This document shows positions 33,501-45,343 of a stretch of DNA of 64,000 nt, in pieces. The notes beneath the pieces were generated by a model that saw nothing but the letters and a program-made list of their open reading frames with translations, made no database searches and was not told where the DNA came from. The position numbers and the translations under genes were made by a program. Source of the DNA: Sordaria brevicollis (Eukaryota > Ascomycota > Sordariomycetes > Sordariales > Sordariaceae); the NCBI GenBank assembly GCA_033439795.1, contig JAUTDP010000002.1, positions 3,038,001-3,102,000 of the forward strand, in the 5' to 3' direction. Position 1 is the first letter of the stretch, and every line of letters begins with the position of its first letter.

Positions 33501-35023
33501 TTGACTGTTGAACAAAGGAAGCGTGTCACCATTGGTGTTGAGCTTGCCGCTCGTCCCCAGCTGCTTCTGTTCCTCGATGAGCCTACCTCGGGTCTCGACA
33601 GCCAGAGCGCTTTCAACATCGTCCGCTTCCTCAAGAAACTCGCCGCCGCTGGTCAAGCCATTCTCTGCACCATTCACCAGCCCAACGCCGCTCTGTTCGA
33701 GAACTTCGACCGCCTGCTCCTCCTCAAGTCTGGTGGCCGCTGCGTTTACTTTGGTGACATCGGCAAGGACGCCTGCGTCTTGAGTGATTACCTCCGCCGC
33801 CACGGTGCCGTTCCCAAGGAGACCGACAACGTAGCTGAGTTCATGCTCGAGGCCATCGGCGCCGGCTCTTCTCCTCGTATCGGCAACCGCGACTGGGCCG
33901 ACATCTGGGCCGACTCTCCTGAACTCGCCAACGTCAAGGACACCATCCTGCAGATGAAGGAAGCCCGCAAGTCCGCCGGCGAGCAAGTCAACCACGACCT
34001 CGAGCGCGAGTACGCTTCCCCTCTTTGGCACCAGCTAAAGGTGGTTACGCACCGCACTAACCTCGCCCTCTGGCGCTCGCCCAATTACCTGTTCACCCGC
34101 GTCTTCTCGCACGCCGTCATCGCGCTCATCACGGGTTTGACCTTCCTCAACCTCGACCTGTCCCGCGAGTCTCTGCAGTACAAGGTCTTCGTCTGCTTCC
34201 AGGTCACTGTCCTTCCCGCCATCGTCATCTCCCAGGTCGAAGTCATGTACCACATCAAGCGCACCATCTTCTTCCGCGAGCAGTCCTCCAAGATGTACAA
34301 TTCCTTCACCTTCGCCGCCTCCATGGTCATCGCCGAGATGCCCTACAACATCCTCTGCGCCGTCCTCTTCTTCGTCTTTGTCTACTACATGCCCGGCCTC
34401 TCCTCGGAATCTTCCCGCGCGGGTTACCAGTTCTTCATGGTCCTCATCACTGAGATCTTCTCCGTCACCATGGGCCAGTGTCTGTCCGCCTTGACCCCGA
34501 CGGTATTCATCTCCTCACAATTCGACCCCTTCATCATGATCACCTTCGCCCTCTTCTGCGGCGTCACCATCCCCGCCCCGCAGATGCCCAAGTTCTGGCG
34601 CAAGTGGCTTTACGAGCTCAACCCCTTCACCCGTCTCATCAGCGGTATGGTCGTCACCGAACTCCACGACCTGCCCGTTATCTGCAAGGACTACGAGCTT
34701 CAGTCTTTCACTGCCCCCGACGGCCAGTCCTGCGGGGAGTACATGGAGCCGTTCTTCAACCGGGGCGGAGCTGGTTATCTTGTGGATAACGCTACCAGCG
34801 CGTGCCAGTACTGCGCATACAAGGTCGGCGATCAGTTCTATGAGCCCCTTGGTATTACTTTCGATAACAGGTGGAGGGACTTGGGCATCTTTTTGGCTTT
34901 TATTGGGAGTAACTTGATTATTCTGTTTTTGGCGGTAAGTTTTCCTTCGCCGACTGACTGGTTTGAAGTTGTTGCTGACATACCATGAAACAGAGCCGAT
35001 ACCTCAACTTCAACAGACGTTAA
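30501..35023 (+). CDS. full-size PDR/CDR-type ABC (ABCG) multidrug transporter
   Basis: Exons 30501-34934 and 34994-35023, with a 59-nt intron near the end, encode 1487 residues (1477 if translation starts at the second in-frame ATG, 30531). The order is NBD1-TMD1-NBD2-TMD2. NBD1 has the degenerate fungal Walker A GKPGSGCTTFLKN (about residue 208), signature VSGGERKRVS (about 323) and the WDNSTRGLDAS switch. NBD2 has canonical Walker A GASGAGKTTLLD (about 897), an altered signature LTVEQRKRVTIG (about 1001) and LDEPTSGLDSQSA. This asymmetry is typical of pleiotropic drug resistance pumps. Hydrophobic segments fill about 520-780 and 1190-1480. The last nine residues (ending LNFNRR) depend on the final splice. 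It is expected in the plasma membrane, exporting azoles and other xenobiotics; the closest named relative I recall is Neurospora CDR4, but orthology is not proven here. Confidence 0.93.
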
Positions 35024-35937
35024 ACCAGCCCTTACAGGATTCTCAAGTGTCCCTGTCACGATCAATGTGACTTGGATGCCCCTGTTATTCTTGGGTAAAA
35101 GCACCGAAAAGCATTGTTTTCGTACCATACCTTAACCTGCATTATACCCTTTCCCTCTTTTTCGACTTCTCACCGAGGGTTCCGACAAAATCTTGGACGA
35201 TGACACTCGATTATTTTTTTACCTTATCACCAGCGTTTTGTAATGGGATCTGTCAACATATAGATGGACAAACATATAGAGTTTTAGGGTTCAACACGTT
35301 TGAACTGGCGGAGGAACAGACCGGGAGGCTTCTAGTCTGAGTTGGGCAAAGCCACAGCGGAGTGTTTGTTGTGGATATGTGGATTGGGGATGGAAAAAGT
35401 AGAAGATCTGATGGATGATGAATGAGACAGTTGATGATGGATGCGTCATGTATGCATGATCACAAGAAGAATTCACGATTTACATTGTCTTGCATAAGGG
35501 TTCAGCCCTCTTCGATTATCTGTGAACTTGATTGGATACAGCTATCCGTCTTTTCTGTCTCTCTCTTGGATAAGTCGTAGTGAACCTCCCCCTCAATTTG
35601 AGGAGCGTTCCTTATTGTTCCTATATCGAAATGTCAGGCTCATGGCCTCCTCAAGATCCACGGTTCAAATTTTTCGGGCCACGGGCAATATCCCAGTGAT
35701 ACTGTTGTTATGACTCCATTTATCAAATTCCTCCATGGTCTCACTCGAGCCATACGCGCGAGCTACCGGCCATATAATTCCTACCTCTAGTTTCCAGCCG
35801 ATCGTGTAAACGCCCATGCTTTGTCTCTCCCAGCCCAGCCGCAAACCGCCTCGGCATGACTCCCTTCCTTATCCCATCCAGAAATTCCTTTATTGCTCGA
35901 CTCGGTCGGTGCGTCCAACCTGCCCCCGATACCAGAC
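35024..35937. other. convergent 3' intergenic region
   Basis: The 3' ends of the ABC transporter (plus) and the DUF1295 gene (minus) face each other here. No gene is seen. A near-palindrome, CCTCAATTTGAGG, sits at about 35,591-35,603 and may be incidental. Confidence 0.45.
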
Positions 35938-37118
35938 TTAATGCTGCTTAGGAGGGATAGGCAGAAACTTGGGAGTCTCCCTCTTCCACTTCTGGTACTT
36001 CTTGTCATCGCCGTACAGCCTGTTGTACTTCTTCTCGGCATAAGGCACGCCAGTGACCTTCAACGTGAGGAGGGTAACAAACGCAGGGCCGATCGTGCAG
36101 AAAAACAAAATCGAGATGACGCTCATAGGCGAAGAATCGGGAGCAGTCAACGCCTCGCGGACGTCGTTGCAGATCAGAACGCCGAAGACGGCAGAGCAGA
36201 GACCGATCCAGAGCATTGTCTCACCCAGGTAGTTCGGGAATTGACTGCGATTAACATCCGTTAGCACCAGAAATTGGGAGTGGCCACGTAAGGGTAAGTA
36301 GGTACGCACACAACAGACCACAAGCCGCTGGTCAAGAACTTCTCGTCGTGGATCTTATCCCTCTTCTCCTGCTGCCACTTGGCCTTCTGGTAATCGGCGA
36401 CGCACTCGAGGATGAAGCCGAATGTCCACAAGGCAAAGCCGGAGAAGTCTGTCGGCTTGGTATAGTGGACAGAGCGAACGCCGGAGGGAATCGCGTTGAC
36501 GGCCATGATGGGTAGCATGGAGAAGATAACCCAGGTGGCCTGGCCGATGAAGGCGCGGAGGTAGCGCTTCGGGTTGACGCGGATCTCGGTGAAACGGTGG
36601 TCGTGGCCCTCGCGGAGGATGCGGCGGAGCAAATATACGCCCACTGCAGTTGTGGTTGAGTATTAGCTGAGTGTCCCCGACATGAAATGCAATGTGGGGA
36701 TGAATATTTGAGGGGCAGACACTGCTTGTTATCTTCTTTTCCAGCTCGAGGATCACTTACGTCTCACAGACCAGATCGCGACAGCGCCGCTCAGGGCGAG
36801 CTGTCTCCAGTTGTAGCTGATCGCGAGTGGGGTACCAGCAGCGACTGCCTTGGCACCCTCCTTGACGGCATCAGCGACGTTGCCCAGATTGTTGTCGGCA
36901 TACTTGGTCCTGATGGCAGGTAAGTACAGGCTGAGCAGGTTGATAATGAAGAAGGTGAACAGGCCGGAGGCGTCGAAGAAGCGATCCGACTGATAGATGA
37001 TAGATGGGATCGCGACGGCGATCTGAATAGCGTAGGCAGTGATGATGCAGGGGATGATCGTCTGCTTGAGCGGGCTGGCGAAGTTCGTCAGCTCGAGGAA
37101 AGTCTGAACGATAGCCAT
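35938..37118 (-). CDS. DUF1295 / steroid-5-alpha-reductase-like multipass membrane protein
   Basis: Three exons on the minus strand (37118-36761, 36643-36310, 36244-35938) with introns of 117 and 65 nt encode 332 residues. The frame is continuous only with these splices. Several hydrophobic helices alternate with short loops. The hallmark is the C-terminal motif GLWSVVQFPNYLGETMLW (spanning exons 2 and 3), which matches the G-LW--S-HPNY-GE signature of DUF1295 and related sterol/steroid reductases; here the usual RH before PNY is QF. The family is associated with NADPH-dependent double-bond reduction of lipids or sterols in the ER, but the substrate of this subgroup is unknown. The protein ends in a basic tail. 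The first exon starts with a hydrophobic stretch, consistent with direct membrane insertion. Confidence 0.85.
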
Positions 37119-38772
37119 TTTTGCGATATGGGCCTTGTCCAGGTGGTTATTGGTTGGAGGTTGTATTGTTGAAAGAGCGACCGGGAGATATTTTTGTGAT
37201 GCCTCAGTTCAAGGCAAGCGTGAGGTGGGGTTGTGGTGAAGAAATTCAAGTCGCGGTTGTGGTTGGAGGAAGGAGCAGACCGGGAGAGGTTGGAAGGAGG
37301 CGGACCCGGCGGCCTTTTAACCGCAACGATGGCAAGAATTTAGACCGGGAGCCCCTCTGTGAATGGGCTAGGGCAAGTGATGCAGGCGAACCTTCACTTG
37401 CTCAGATCGAGACGAGAAGATGGAGAGGAGGGGGGGGGAGTGGGACCGGGAGCTAGTGTGAGTCGCGTTCAGTTCGTGCCCCAAACCTTGACATGGAAGG
37501 TGAACTGGTGCCTTTCTTCGAACGAGTGTTCCTTCCGTCTGGATAGAACAGGCGGATATGAAGAGGAGGAAGGAGCTGCTTCCGTTGGGCTCAGCAGGTT
37601 GAAGCCGCCTTATCTCGACTCATGGAACGCATGATGTGGACTCGGCTTAGCACCTACAAGCTCATCGGTTTGAATAGTCTTCACTATTGTCGTTGGGCTG
37701 GATGGCATCACGACCGATGACATGTGGGTTGAGGCCTGTTGGGATGAGCAAGAGGAAATTTCAGTTCAGATTCATCTTGAGAGAACCTTTGCCGGATGAA
37801 ACATGCTCAACGAAGAGCGGTAGAGGGGCAGTTTTGAAGGAAGATAGTTAACCATGGCTTCTTATTGTAGTGAAGTGGTATCTTCAGACCAGATTATGAG
37901 AAAGCAGTCAAATGTGTCTTTTAGCTTTGTCATCTGTTGTAGTGAGGGCAGTCAGCCGTCGGTTCTTTTACCGATTGTTATAGTGACTGCATCACTTCCT
38001 CGGTTCACTGGCTCCGGAGTTGCACAAAATCCTCTGAAAGGACCCGGCCGTAGAACGCCCCAAGCTCGGGTCTTCGCATTATCAAGATGGCAACAAACTT
38101 TTTAAGGTTTTGACGGTTGTATATACAAGTGCCTTTGCGGTTGTAGCGATCCTGACCGGCTGGCTTGAATTTTATTGGGTTTGTACCACGAAAAGACCGC
38201 GCCACGCCAAAAGACCGTACACGAGTTGGAGAACGCCACGGGCACTTGGCACTAGTCATGATTCGTACCGGGGGAGTGGTAAGGTGGGTGATAGGATGGA
38301 AGTTATACGTGTTTGAGGAAAGGTACATGGGATTTTTGGGTGAATTGCATCTCTGTGTAGGCAAGGTTGCTGGCATCCACAAAGACACTTGAGCTTCGAA
38401 GCTCCGGGATGACAGTGATATAGTCACGGGCTACAGCCGAACTAGCTGTGACGACTCACGAACTTGAGTGAATATGTTGTGCTAGTGTCTTGTAGTGTGA
38501 ATGACAGGAAAAGCCCTTGGTACGGTGTAACATTGGCGGAGAGAAGCTGTGTACTTCCGTCGAACTGTTTGACACCGGGTAAGGTTTTGGTGTAACAGGA
38601 GTACCTTGATATCCATCACCGAAAGCCAAATGAATAAGAAAAACAGCGCAGAAAGGGGTATCAAGATAATATAAAGCATTGCTCAAGCCGTCTATACACG
38701 AGCGCCCTCTAGTCGCTTTTCATGTCCTCTATAACGTTAAGGCCATAAGCCTCATTCGCGTGCTCCTTCCCC
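37119..38772. other. intergenic region between the DUF1295 gene and the P450 gene
   Basis: About 1.65 kb. The first 400 bases are the promoter side of the DUF1295 gene (minus strand). The remainder includes the 3' flank of the P450 gene. Short frames are present, but none looks coding. Confidence 0.45.
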
Positions 38773-40428
38773 TTATTGCTTTCCAGACCTCGTCTTCACC
38801 GTCACAGGCAGGCCACCCTCCATGGGAAGTGTCAGACTGGTCTTGCTTATCCTCTCCTCATCGCTAGTAGGGACAAAGTCAAAAAGGCAAGCGATAGTTG
38901 GAATAACCTGTGCAGCGATGGCTTCGGCCACCTTCCTTCCCAGACAGGTCCTCGGCCCGCCGTAGAACACTGGATACTCCGAAGGACTCCTGGTGATCAG
39001 CTTGTTTCCGGCGTCAAGGAACCGTTCGGGCTTGAAGTCGTCGGCGTCTTCACCCCACGTAAGCTTCGATCGCTGCATGGCCCACAGGCACCACACCAAA
39101 ATCGAGCTCTTGGGGAGAAAGGTACCATCAGGAAGAGTCACGTTTTCGTTGCATTGCCTGATTTCGAAGGGGATTGGTGGATAGAGCCGAAGAACTTCAT
39201 AGAACACTGCCATGCTGTAGGGCATGGTGACCGGGTTGAACAGTGACGTGTCGAACTGATCTTGAGTGAGCGTAACATCCTTTTCTTTCAACAGTTGAGT
39301 CGCTTCCTCACGAATCTTGGCAACAACTCTGGGATGTCTCATCAAAAGGTAAAAAGTCCACGTCAAAGCTTGGCCGGTGGTGTCTCTGCCCGCAGAGAGA
39401 TAGGTCAAGGCGGCATCAGCTACCATTTGCTCGTCCTGAATGGCATCGAGGAGGGACTGGATAAGACTGCCTGATATTTGGTCAAGCTTGCCGTCTTCGT
39501 CCCCGAACTCTTTTTCGGCAGACTTCTGGCTTTGGCGATCTTGTACGGCCTTGGTAACAATACGCCTACCGAAGTTCCTCACAACGGCGATGGACTTTCG
39601 GAGTTTTGCCCCGGTGAATAGTTCGGTGATCATCCATAGGGGGTTCTGGAAGCGCTCGGCCGTACCGCCTGACGCATGGTCAAAAGATACGGTAAACTCG
39701 TCGTCCGCTTGCATTTCCATCTGGACGGGTGTCAGTCTTCATTTAGCAGACATCAGCGTGAACATGTCACAGCACTCACATTGTAGGCCATCTTGCCCAT
39801 CAGCTTGGTTGTGATCTCATGGAAGACATATTGCAGGTCTACCACGGTACCATTGGTACTGGACCTCAGCTGGGCAATGCTCTCGGAGAGATACTGGGGA
39901 AGCGCGACATCTGTGAGGACTCGCAAGTTGGCGGTGTTGAGAAAGCTCAGACCTGCTTTCCTCTGGGTTTTCCAAAAGTCGCCCTCGGCGTTGATGATGC
40001 CATTGCCGAAGAGGTCCCACGTTCGTCCTTTGACAAAAGTGCCCTTTGTGAAAACACCTTCGTTCTTGAATACATAGTCCAGGTTGCGAGGGTCGTGGAT
40101 AAGCACGCCAGGAGGTAACGTTGGGACAGTAAGAGCAACAGTCTCATAACCAAACTTGCGCTGGCATGCGTCGAACCAACTGAACAGTTTCCACCTTGAC
40201 CGAAGAAATTGAAGACCATTTCCCACTAACGGCAAGGTATTGGGCGGTTTCCTATATGATAACGCTTAGACTGAGGTTAGGCAGAAGAAGTATTCATCAC
40301 ATCACTTACTTTAGACGCTCTCCATTTCTCTTTATGGCGTTCCATTGGCTCAGTACAAAAGCGCGTATTAGGAAGGCGACGAGTGCGATAGCAAGGGCGT
40401 AGGGCGCCTTCTCATGAATGATGCCCAT
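38773..40428 (-). CDS. cytochrome P450, fatty-acid/alkane hydroxylase-like clan
   Basis: Three exons on the minus strand (40428-40310, 40251-39780, 39720-38773), introns 58 and 59 nt, encode 512 residues. The N-terminus has one membrane anchor (APYALAIALVAFLIRAFVL) followed by the proline-rich hinge KKPPNTLPLVGNG. The I-helix has AGRDTT (about 307-312), the K-helix ExxR is EVLR (372-375), PERF follows, and the heme loop is FYGGPRTCLG with the ligand Cys at about 456. The K-helix/beta spacing and the YPPIPFEIRQC segment are like CYP52/CYP86/CYP704-type enzymes, which hydroxylate fatty acids or alkanes. The exact family cannot be assigned without a search. It should be ER-anchored and use NADPH-P450 reductase. 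Confidence 0.9.
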
Positions 40429-41808
40429 GGTGAGAGGTAAGTGTAGTAGTGATGTCGTAGATGCGGTTCATGAACTCGTGTGGGAGTGGATTAGGTGGAT
40501 GATCGGACAGCGGCGAGAGCCCAAGGAACACGAAAGGAGTTACTGCTTGCGTTGATGACAACCGATCACGGACGGGTGACAAATGCTGAAGGGTTGAGGA
40601 GTGTGACGTTCCAAGCAGTCGTTCAAGAATGTCAGCACATGGCCACGGAACCAATTAAAATCTCAAAACAGCCCGTCGTGGAGGCGCTCAAGGTAAAGGA
40701 ATTTGGGAAGCTGCGAAAGAGATATATGGTGTTTTCTTCATGAAAATGGAAAGACTGGTGGGCCGCGTCGCAAAGTCGTTCGATCCAGAAAATCCCAAAC
40801 TTGGACCCTTGCAGGCGATTGCAGCTTCCCAAAATCAATGCAATGCATTCATCCAAGCTGTGTTCGATAGCGGCCTGCCCCGCAGTCACACCAGATCGTA
40901 GATAAGCGGTTAAAGAGACAGTGTTTGGCCAATGTTGATCGTGGCTGTTATTATAGTATCTCGATTGTACTGTAGATGCGCCGGAAACTGTTAACATTCC
41001 ACTCAAGTCAAGCAAAACCGCTTCCTGTTGCAAACCATCCCATGTTCAAGCTGTCTCTGCTTTCAATTATCGAACCCAAGGGCCCATCTCTTTGCAACAT
41101 GAAACCCATATGTACTCTCTGTATAATGCCAGATGATCCTTTTGAAACCTCCCAGCTTCATGCTCAAATGGTTTTCACTGCGCAAGCTATCAAACTGCTT
41201 GGTAAAAGTCCAATCCTCAAAAGCTCAAGGCGCTAGCCAAGCCCAGCAAATGTACACTGTTCGTTTACGCCCTCGACCTTGTACCTGCGCCTGCGGGACA
41301 AGAGACGAGGGTGTCCCATCCACACCAATAATGATTGGACTTTTGATAAAGTTCCTGGAATATCACTGACATCATACAAATTTCGCGACTTGATCGCCCT
41401 TTCACATGCGTTGAAGTGACACGACGCGACAAGCTTTCACAACGGCACGTTTGTGAACTCGAGAAAAAAAGATCGAGTAGATTAATGGGCCATTGTCAAC
41501 TCGACTTTTGAACATTTTGCACGTTTGTACAGCGACAATTGCTTTGAAAGGAAGCTGCAATTTCAGGTGCAGATAGCTCCTGCAGAGCTTCTAACTGCAG
41601 GTGGAGACAGCTCTCCGCGTCACCACAACTTCTCGTGCCGTCATTCGGACGTGCTTGGACTGCTTCTCTACTGCATCAATTTTTGTCCAAAGAACGTGCA
41701 GAATCTTTTATGTAGCCGTTGTTTCCCTTCCTCCTCCCGCTGTTTGAACACGATAGCATTCTAAAATATCCATTCAGCTTATCCATTACTGAGGGCCACA
41801 CAATCACA
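40429..41808. promoter_or_regulatory. divergent intergenic region between the P450 and methyltransferase-like genes
   Basis: About 1.4 kb must contain both promoters. No gene is supported. The last 150 bases are a pyrimidine-rich leader before the ATG at 41809 (context CACAATGG). Confidence 0.45.
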
Positions 41809-42836
41809 ATGGCGCCATTACTTCCTCGCATGCATCTGCTCGAGATCGACGACCAGCCGTGGTAAGCTCTCTCGATTGTACCATAGAGCTCTGCGACAAC
41901 TGACTTACTTGGGCTGCCATAAAGGTTCCCATCGTGGTTTCGAGAGAAAGTTCAAGCCGCGCTGACAATAGCTTGGACAACCCACGTAAACGCTTACCCC
42001 CTCCTTGATCACACTGGAGCTATAACTGACCAGTCCATTCATCTTTGCGACAGATTCCCTTCCTCCAAAAGCAATCCCCAGCCCAGACTGTCGCCAACCT
42101 CCTCTCCGACACGCTCGGCCAAGCCGTCTTCGACCATGTCTTTATCGATTTCTGCGCCGGCGGCGGTGGTCCCACGCCCATGATCGAGCGCCATCTGAAC
42201 GCGACACTCCCACCCTCATCCCAACAGAAAGAAAAAGAAGGAGTTCAATTCGTCCTGACCGACCTCCACCCTCACGTTCCCGACTGGAAGAAGGCCGCCG
42301 CCGAAAGCTCACATCTCAGCTACGTTGCCAACCCCGTCGACGCCGCCAATGCGCCCACCGACCTCGTAGGTCAGTACAAGAAGGAAGGCAAGCAGGTGTT
42401 CCGACTCTTCAACTTGGCCTTCCACCACTTTGACGATCCACTCGCGCGCGCTATCCTCAAGAACACGGTCGAGACCAGCGACGGATTTGGCATCTTTGAG
42501 CTACAAGACCGCACGCTTCCCGGTTTGATCCCGCCCATCCTCTTCGGCATCGGCATCCTGCTCCTGGCTCCATACTACGCTCTCTGCGTTTGGCAGTCGC
42601 CATTGACACTGGTATTCACGTACCTCATTCCCGTCCTCCCCTTTGTTCTAGTCGGCGACGGCATCGTCAGCGCCCTGCGCACGCGCACCCCCGAAGAGGT
42701 AACGCATCTGCTGCGCACCTGCGGTGCCGAAGGAGGGCCGGCCGAGATCGAGAAGTGGGAGGTCGAGAGCGGAAACAAGATGTTTATGTGGCCGATTGGA
42801 CGGGTCAACTGGATTATCGCTACACGGAAGAGGTAG
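41809..42836 (+). CDS. SAM-dependent methyltransferase-like protein with a membrane hairpin
   Basis: Three exons, 41809-41861, 41925-41985 and 42054-42836, with introns of 63 and 68 nt, give 298 residues. The first intron splits a Trp codon (QPW|FPSWF). A Rossmann-type SAM motif I is visible as VFIDFCAGGGGPTP, then FVLTDLHPHVPDW in the motif II position and FNLAFHHFDDPLA in the motif IV/V position, where class I methyltransferases have their catalytic-loop strand. Unusually, residues about 190-245 contain two hydrophobic helices (LIPPILFGIGILLLAPYYAL and LVFTYLIPVLPFVLVGDGI) inserted before the last strands, so the protein is probably membrane-attached. Substrate unknown. Orphan fungal proteins of this layout are usually annotated as hypothetical. 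Confidence 0.75.
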
Positions 42837-43654
42837 GAACCCCCGCACAGTAGCGAACTATTCAAGGTGACCCATTGGTTGGATGCGTGCAGACAAGAAG
42901 TAGTCGAAGATCTGAAGGATGGCAGCCAAATGGCTGTCGAAGAGATGTGAAAGACAGCAACGCAACGGATGTAAGCTTCGGATTTACGTTCATGGTTTTT
43001 GATCTGCTTGGAGGCCGGACGGTGATGATTAGGTGCACTGAGCCCTGCGTGAAGCAAGGGGTGACTACCTCTACTCGGTGTGGGTTGTCTGTCTTCTATC
43101 TTGCCAAAACCCCGGGATATAGGTGTCTTGTTTTTGTCGTTGCCTACAACTCGAGGAACAGAAGGAGGGGAACTCAGCGCGGAAACAAAACGAGGAGACA
43201 AATGAGGCTAAGAGTAAAGTTAAGAATGACACAGGCACCGTGTTTAAGTCGTGTGTATAGGATCGTGTTCCAGCATGATCATTGATACTACAAACAAGGG
43301 TTATTCTTTCCTGTAGAATTGTCAAGGCGGGATTGGGAGTTGGTCAACTCACATGTCGCGCAGTGATTTCACAGATTGTGTCCATGCTTTCAGAGCCCAA
43401 ATAATCATCAGGACAGTCACCACCGTCCAAACAAGAATGTTAGTGCACCAAACACGTAGTTGGACTATATCTATAAGCCCCCATCACCTCCAGTACCTCG
43501 CTCGTTTTTCTCCCAGATCGTTCTTCGGGGGGAGTAACTGACAGTCGCTTCCGACCTAACCAAGTACGTAAGTCGAAGAAGAAACTTGACCAAGCACCCA
43601 CCTACTCACTCAGCAAGTATCATACATATCGTTTACGCTGCCTGGATCCGCATT
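42837..43654. other. intergenic region before the Gag-like cluster
   Basis: About 0.8 kb downstream of the methyltransferase-like gene and upstream of the first Gag-like copy. No gene is seen. Confidence 0.4.
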
Positions 43655-44205
43655 ATGGTTCACCAAAAGTCCTCCCATCGGCCACCACCACAACCATCAT
43701 CCTCCCCCTCCGGAGGAGGAGGAGTCAGCGCCCTCATCCAACTCAAAGGCGCCCAAAACATTCACTTGTGGAGTCACTTCCTCTTTATCGAACTCGAGGC
43801 CGAAAACGTTTCCGAGTATTTGTTTGACGAAACTTTCATTCGCGAACCCCTAGCACCACCACCACCACCAGCTCCAGCTCCAGCTCCAGCGTACTACAGT
43901 TAGCAGTACACTCCCAACCTGGATCCCGCTCTTGCTTTTGTTAGATAGCAACAACAGCAGCAGCAGCAGCAACAGCAGCAACAAGAACAAGAACAAGAAG
44001 AGCAACGAAAACAACAAAACAAAAACACGAAGACTGGCGGAGAAACCGCGCCAAGGCCATGAGAATCCTCTGCTCAACGTTCAAGGATAATGAGGAGGTG
44101 GTTGATAGGCTTGTGAGGGGGGGCTGGTGGACGTTACCGGGGCAGGGGAGGGATCCGGCTGAGTTGTGGGGGTTGATTTGGAGGGTTTTTGCTCCGAATG
44201 GGTAG
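43655..44205 (+). pseudogene. Gag-like micro-protein, copy A (frame-broken or spliced)
   Basis: The first part (from 43655) encodes a P/S/G-rich start and then the family core: VSALIQLKGAQNIHLW, SHFLFIELEAENVSEYLF, ending in a PAPAPAP run and a stop at 43901. The second half of the family domain appears in another frame from 44032: DWRRNRAKAMRILCSTF, later LWGLIWRVFAPNG and a stop at 44203-44205. Between them is a CAA/CAG-rich tract (about 43949-44020) that would encode poly-Gln in one frame and poly-Ala/Thr/Arg in the frame that joins the second half. A GT at 43899 with an AG at 43948 would restore the frame, but GTTAGC is a poor donor. Either a small intron or repeat-driven frameshift decay is possible; decay seems more likely. 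Confidence 0.55.
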
Positions 44206-45343
44206 GTATCTCTATATGTAGGGAGGGGAGGTAGGTAGGTATGGAGAGGTGGGTTGAGGGAGCTTGGGTGGGAAAGAGGATGTCAAAGAGGTTGATAACT
44301 TTGAAGTGTCTATAATGAAGAATGTCTACGGGGTCGTGATGTAGAATGGAAGAGGGGTTTGTGTTACTGAAATAGGCGTGTGGATGATGCATGGTAGTTT
44401 GGGGTGTCCATCTAAACCTAAAGAGGGACGTGAAAAGGATCTCTGAACTATCCATACAGGTACTTCCGTGAGAGTATCGTCCATTTGTCTCTTCACACCT
44501 TACAGGGGAGGTAGAATATATCTAGGAAGGAAATACCATAATGGTTTTAAAGTCCCGGATGATTGAATCCTAAGTGGCAGGGCGGGCAGTCATTGATAAC
44601 GTCCATTATACGTGTGGAGTTGGACAACTTAATACATAATGAATATCCAGCCCCCTATTCTAAGAGTTTGCAAGATATCTTGATTATTTTACACCCAGCA
44701 CATTCCACCTATTCTTTTCACAAATACGAAAGGATATTCCCTATTCGAAGAAAGGAAGGTATGAAATACAAACTATCACTTGGTTCGTTCATTACAAACT
44801 ACCTACCCTACCAGCTTGTGCATCTGCATCTGTTGGCGGCCCGTAGTGTAGGCCGGCAGAGCCCTCACGTCATGTTGGTGCCCAATCACTTTGTATGCGT
44901 TCAGTGCTTCCAGTTATGTCTAGTTTTTCCATCCAGTTGGGTACCTATAGGTAGTAATCAGGCACGACTGAGCCTCACTGCTTGCCCGTCTCCTTCCCGT
45001 CTTCTTCTCTTTCATACAACCTGAACCCAGCCGCCCTTCCTCGTCCTGTTTGATTCAACCTCCATCAAGCTCTTCTTCTTCTTTCACCTACATATAGAGT
45101 CATCGAACCACTCCAACCGCCCCTAGCCCAGAGGTATCTAGGTACCCGCCTAGGTAATTCAAAACATTCATCTATCTCCTTCGTTCCAAGAATCCAAGTT
45201 TGCCACGGAACTATCTACTACATACCATGTAAAAGGCATCAGTGTCATTAACAGTAGCAACTCTTCAAAACAATAGATAGGTACTCTTAAACGACAAGCC
45301 AAGCTACCTCTATCTACGCCTGTCTCAACAAACTCCCACAATC
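44206..45343. other. intergenic region between Gag-like copies A and B
   Basis: About 1.1 kb with G-rich and T-rich low-complexity patches and no credible frame. The 300 bases before 45344 are A/C/T-rich leader-like sequence. Confidence 0.4.

Noticed and set aside
33132..34031. 299-codon minus-strand frame inside the ABC transporter
   Set aside because: Antisense shadow of the codon-biased NBD2 region, with no recognisable domain.
43949..44030. CAG/CAA tract as part of a poly-Gln regulatory protein
   Set aside because: The poly-Gln frame is bounded by stops on the left and terminates soon after; the conserved Gag-like residues lie in other frames.
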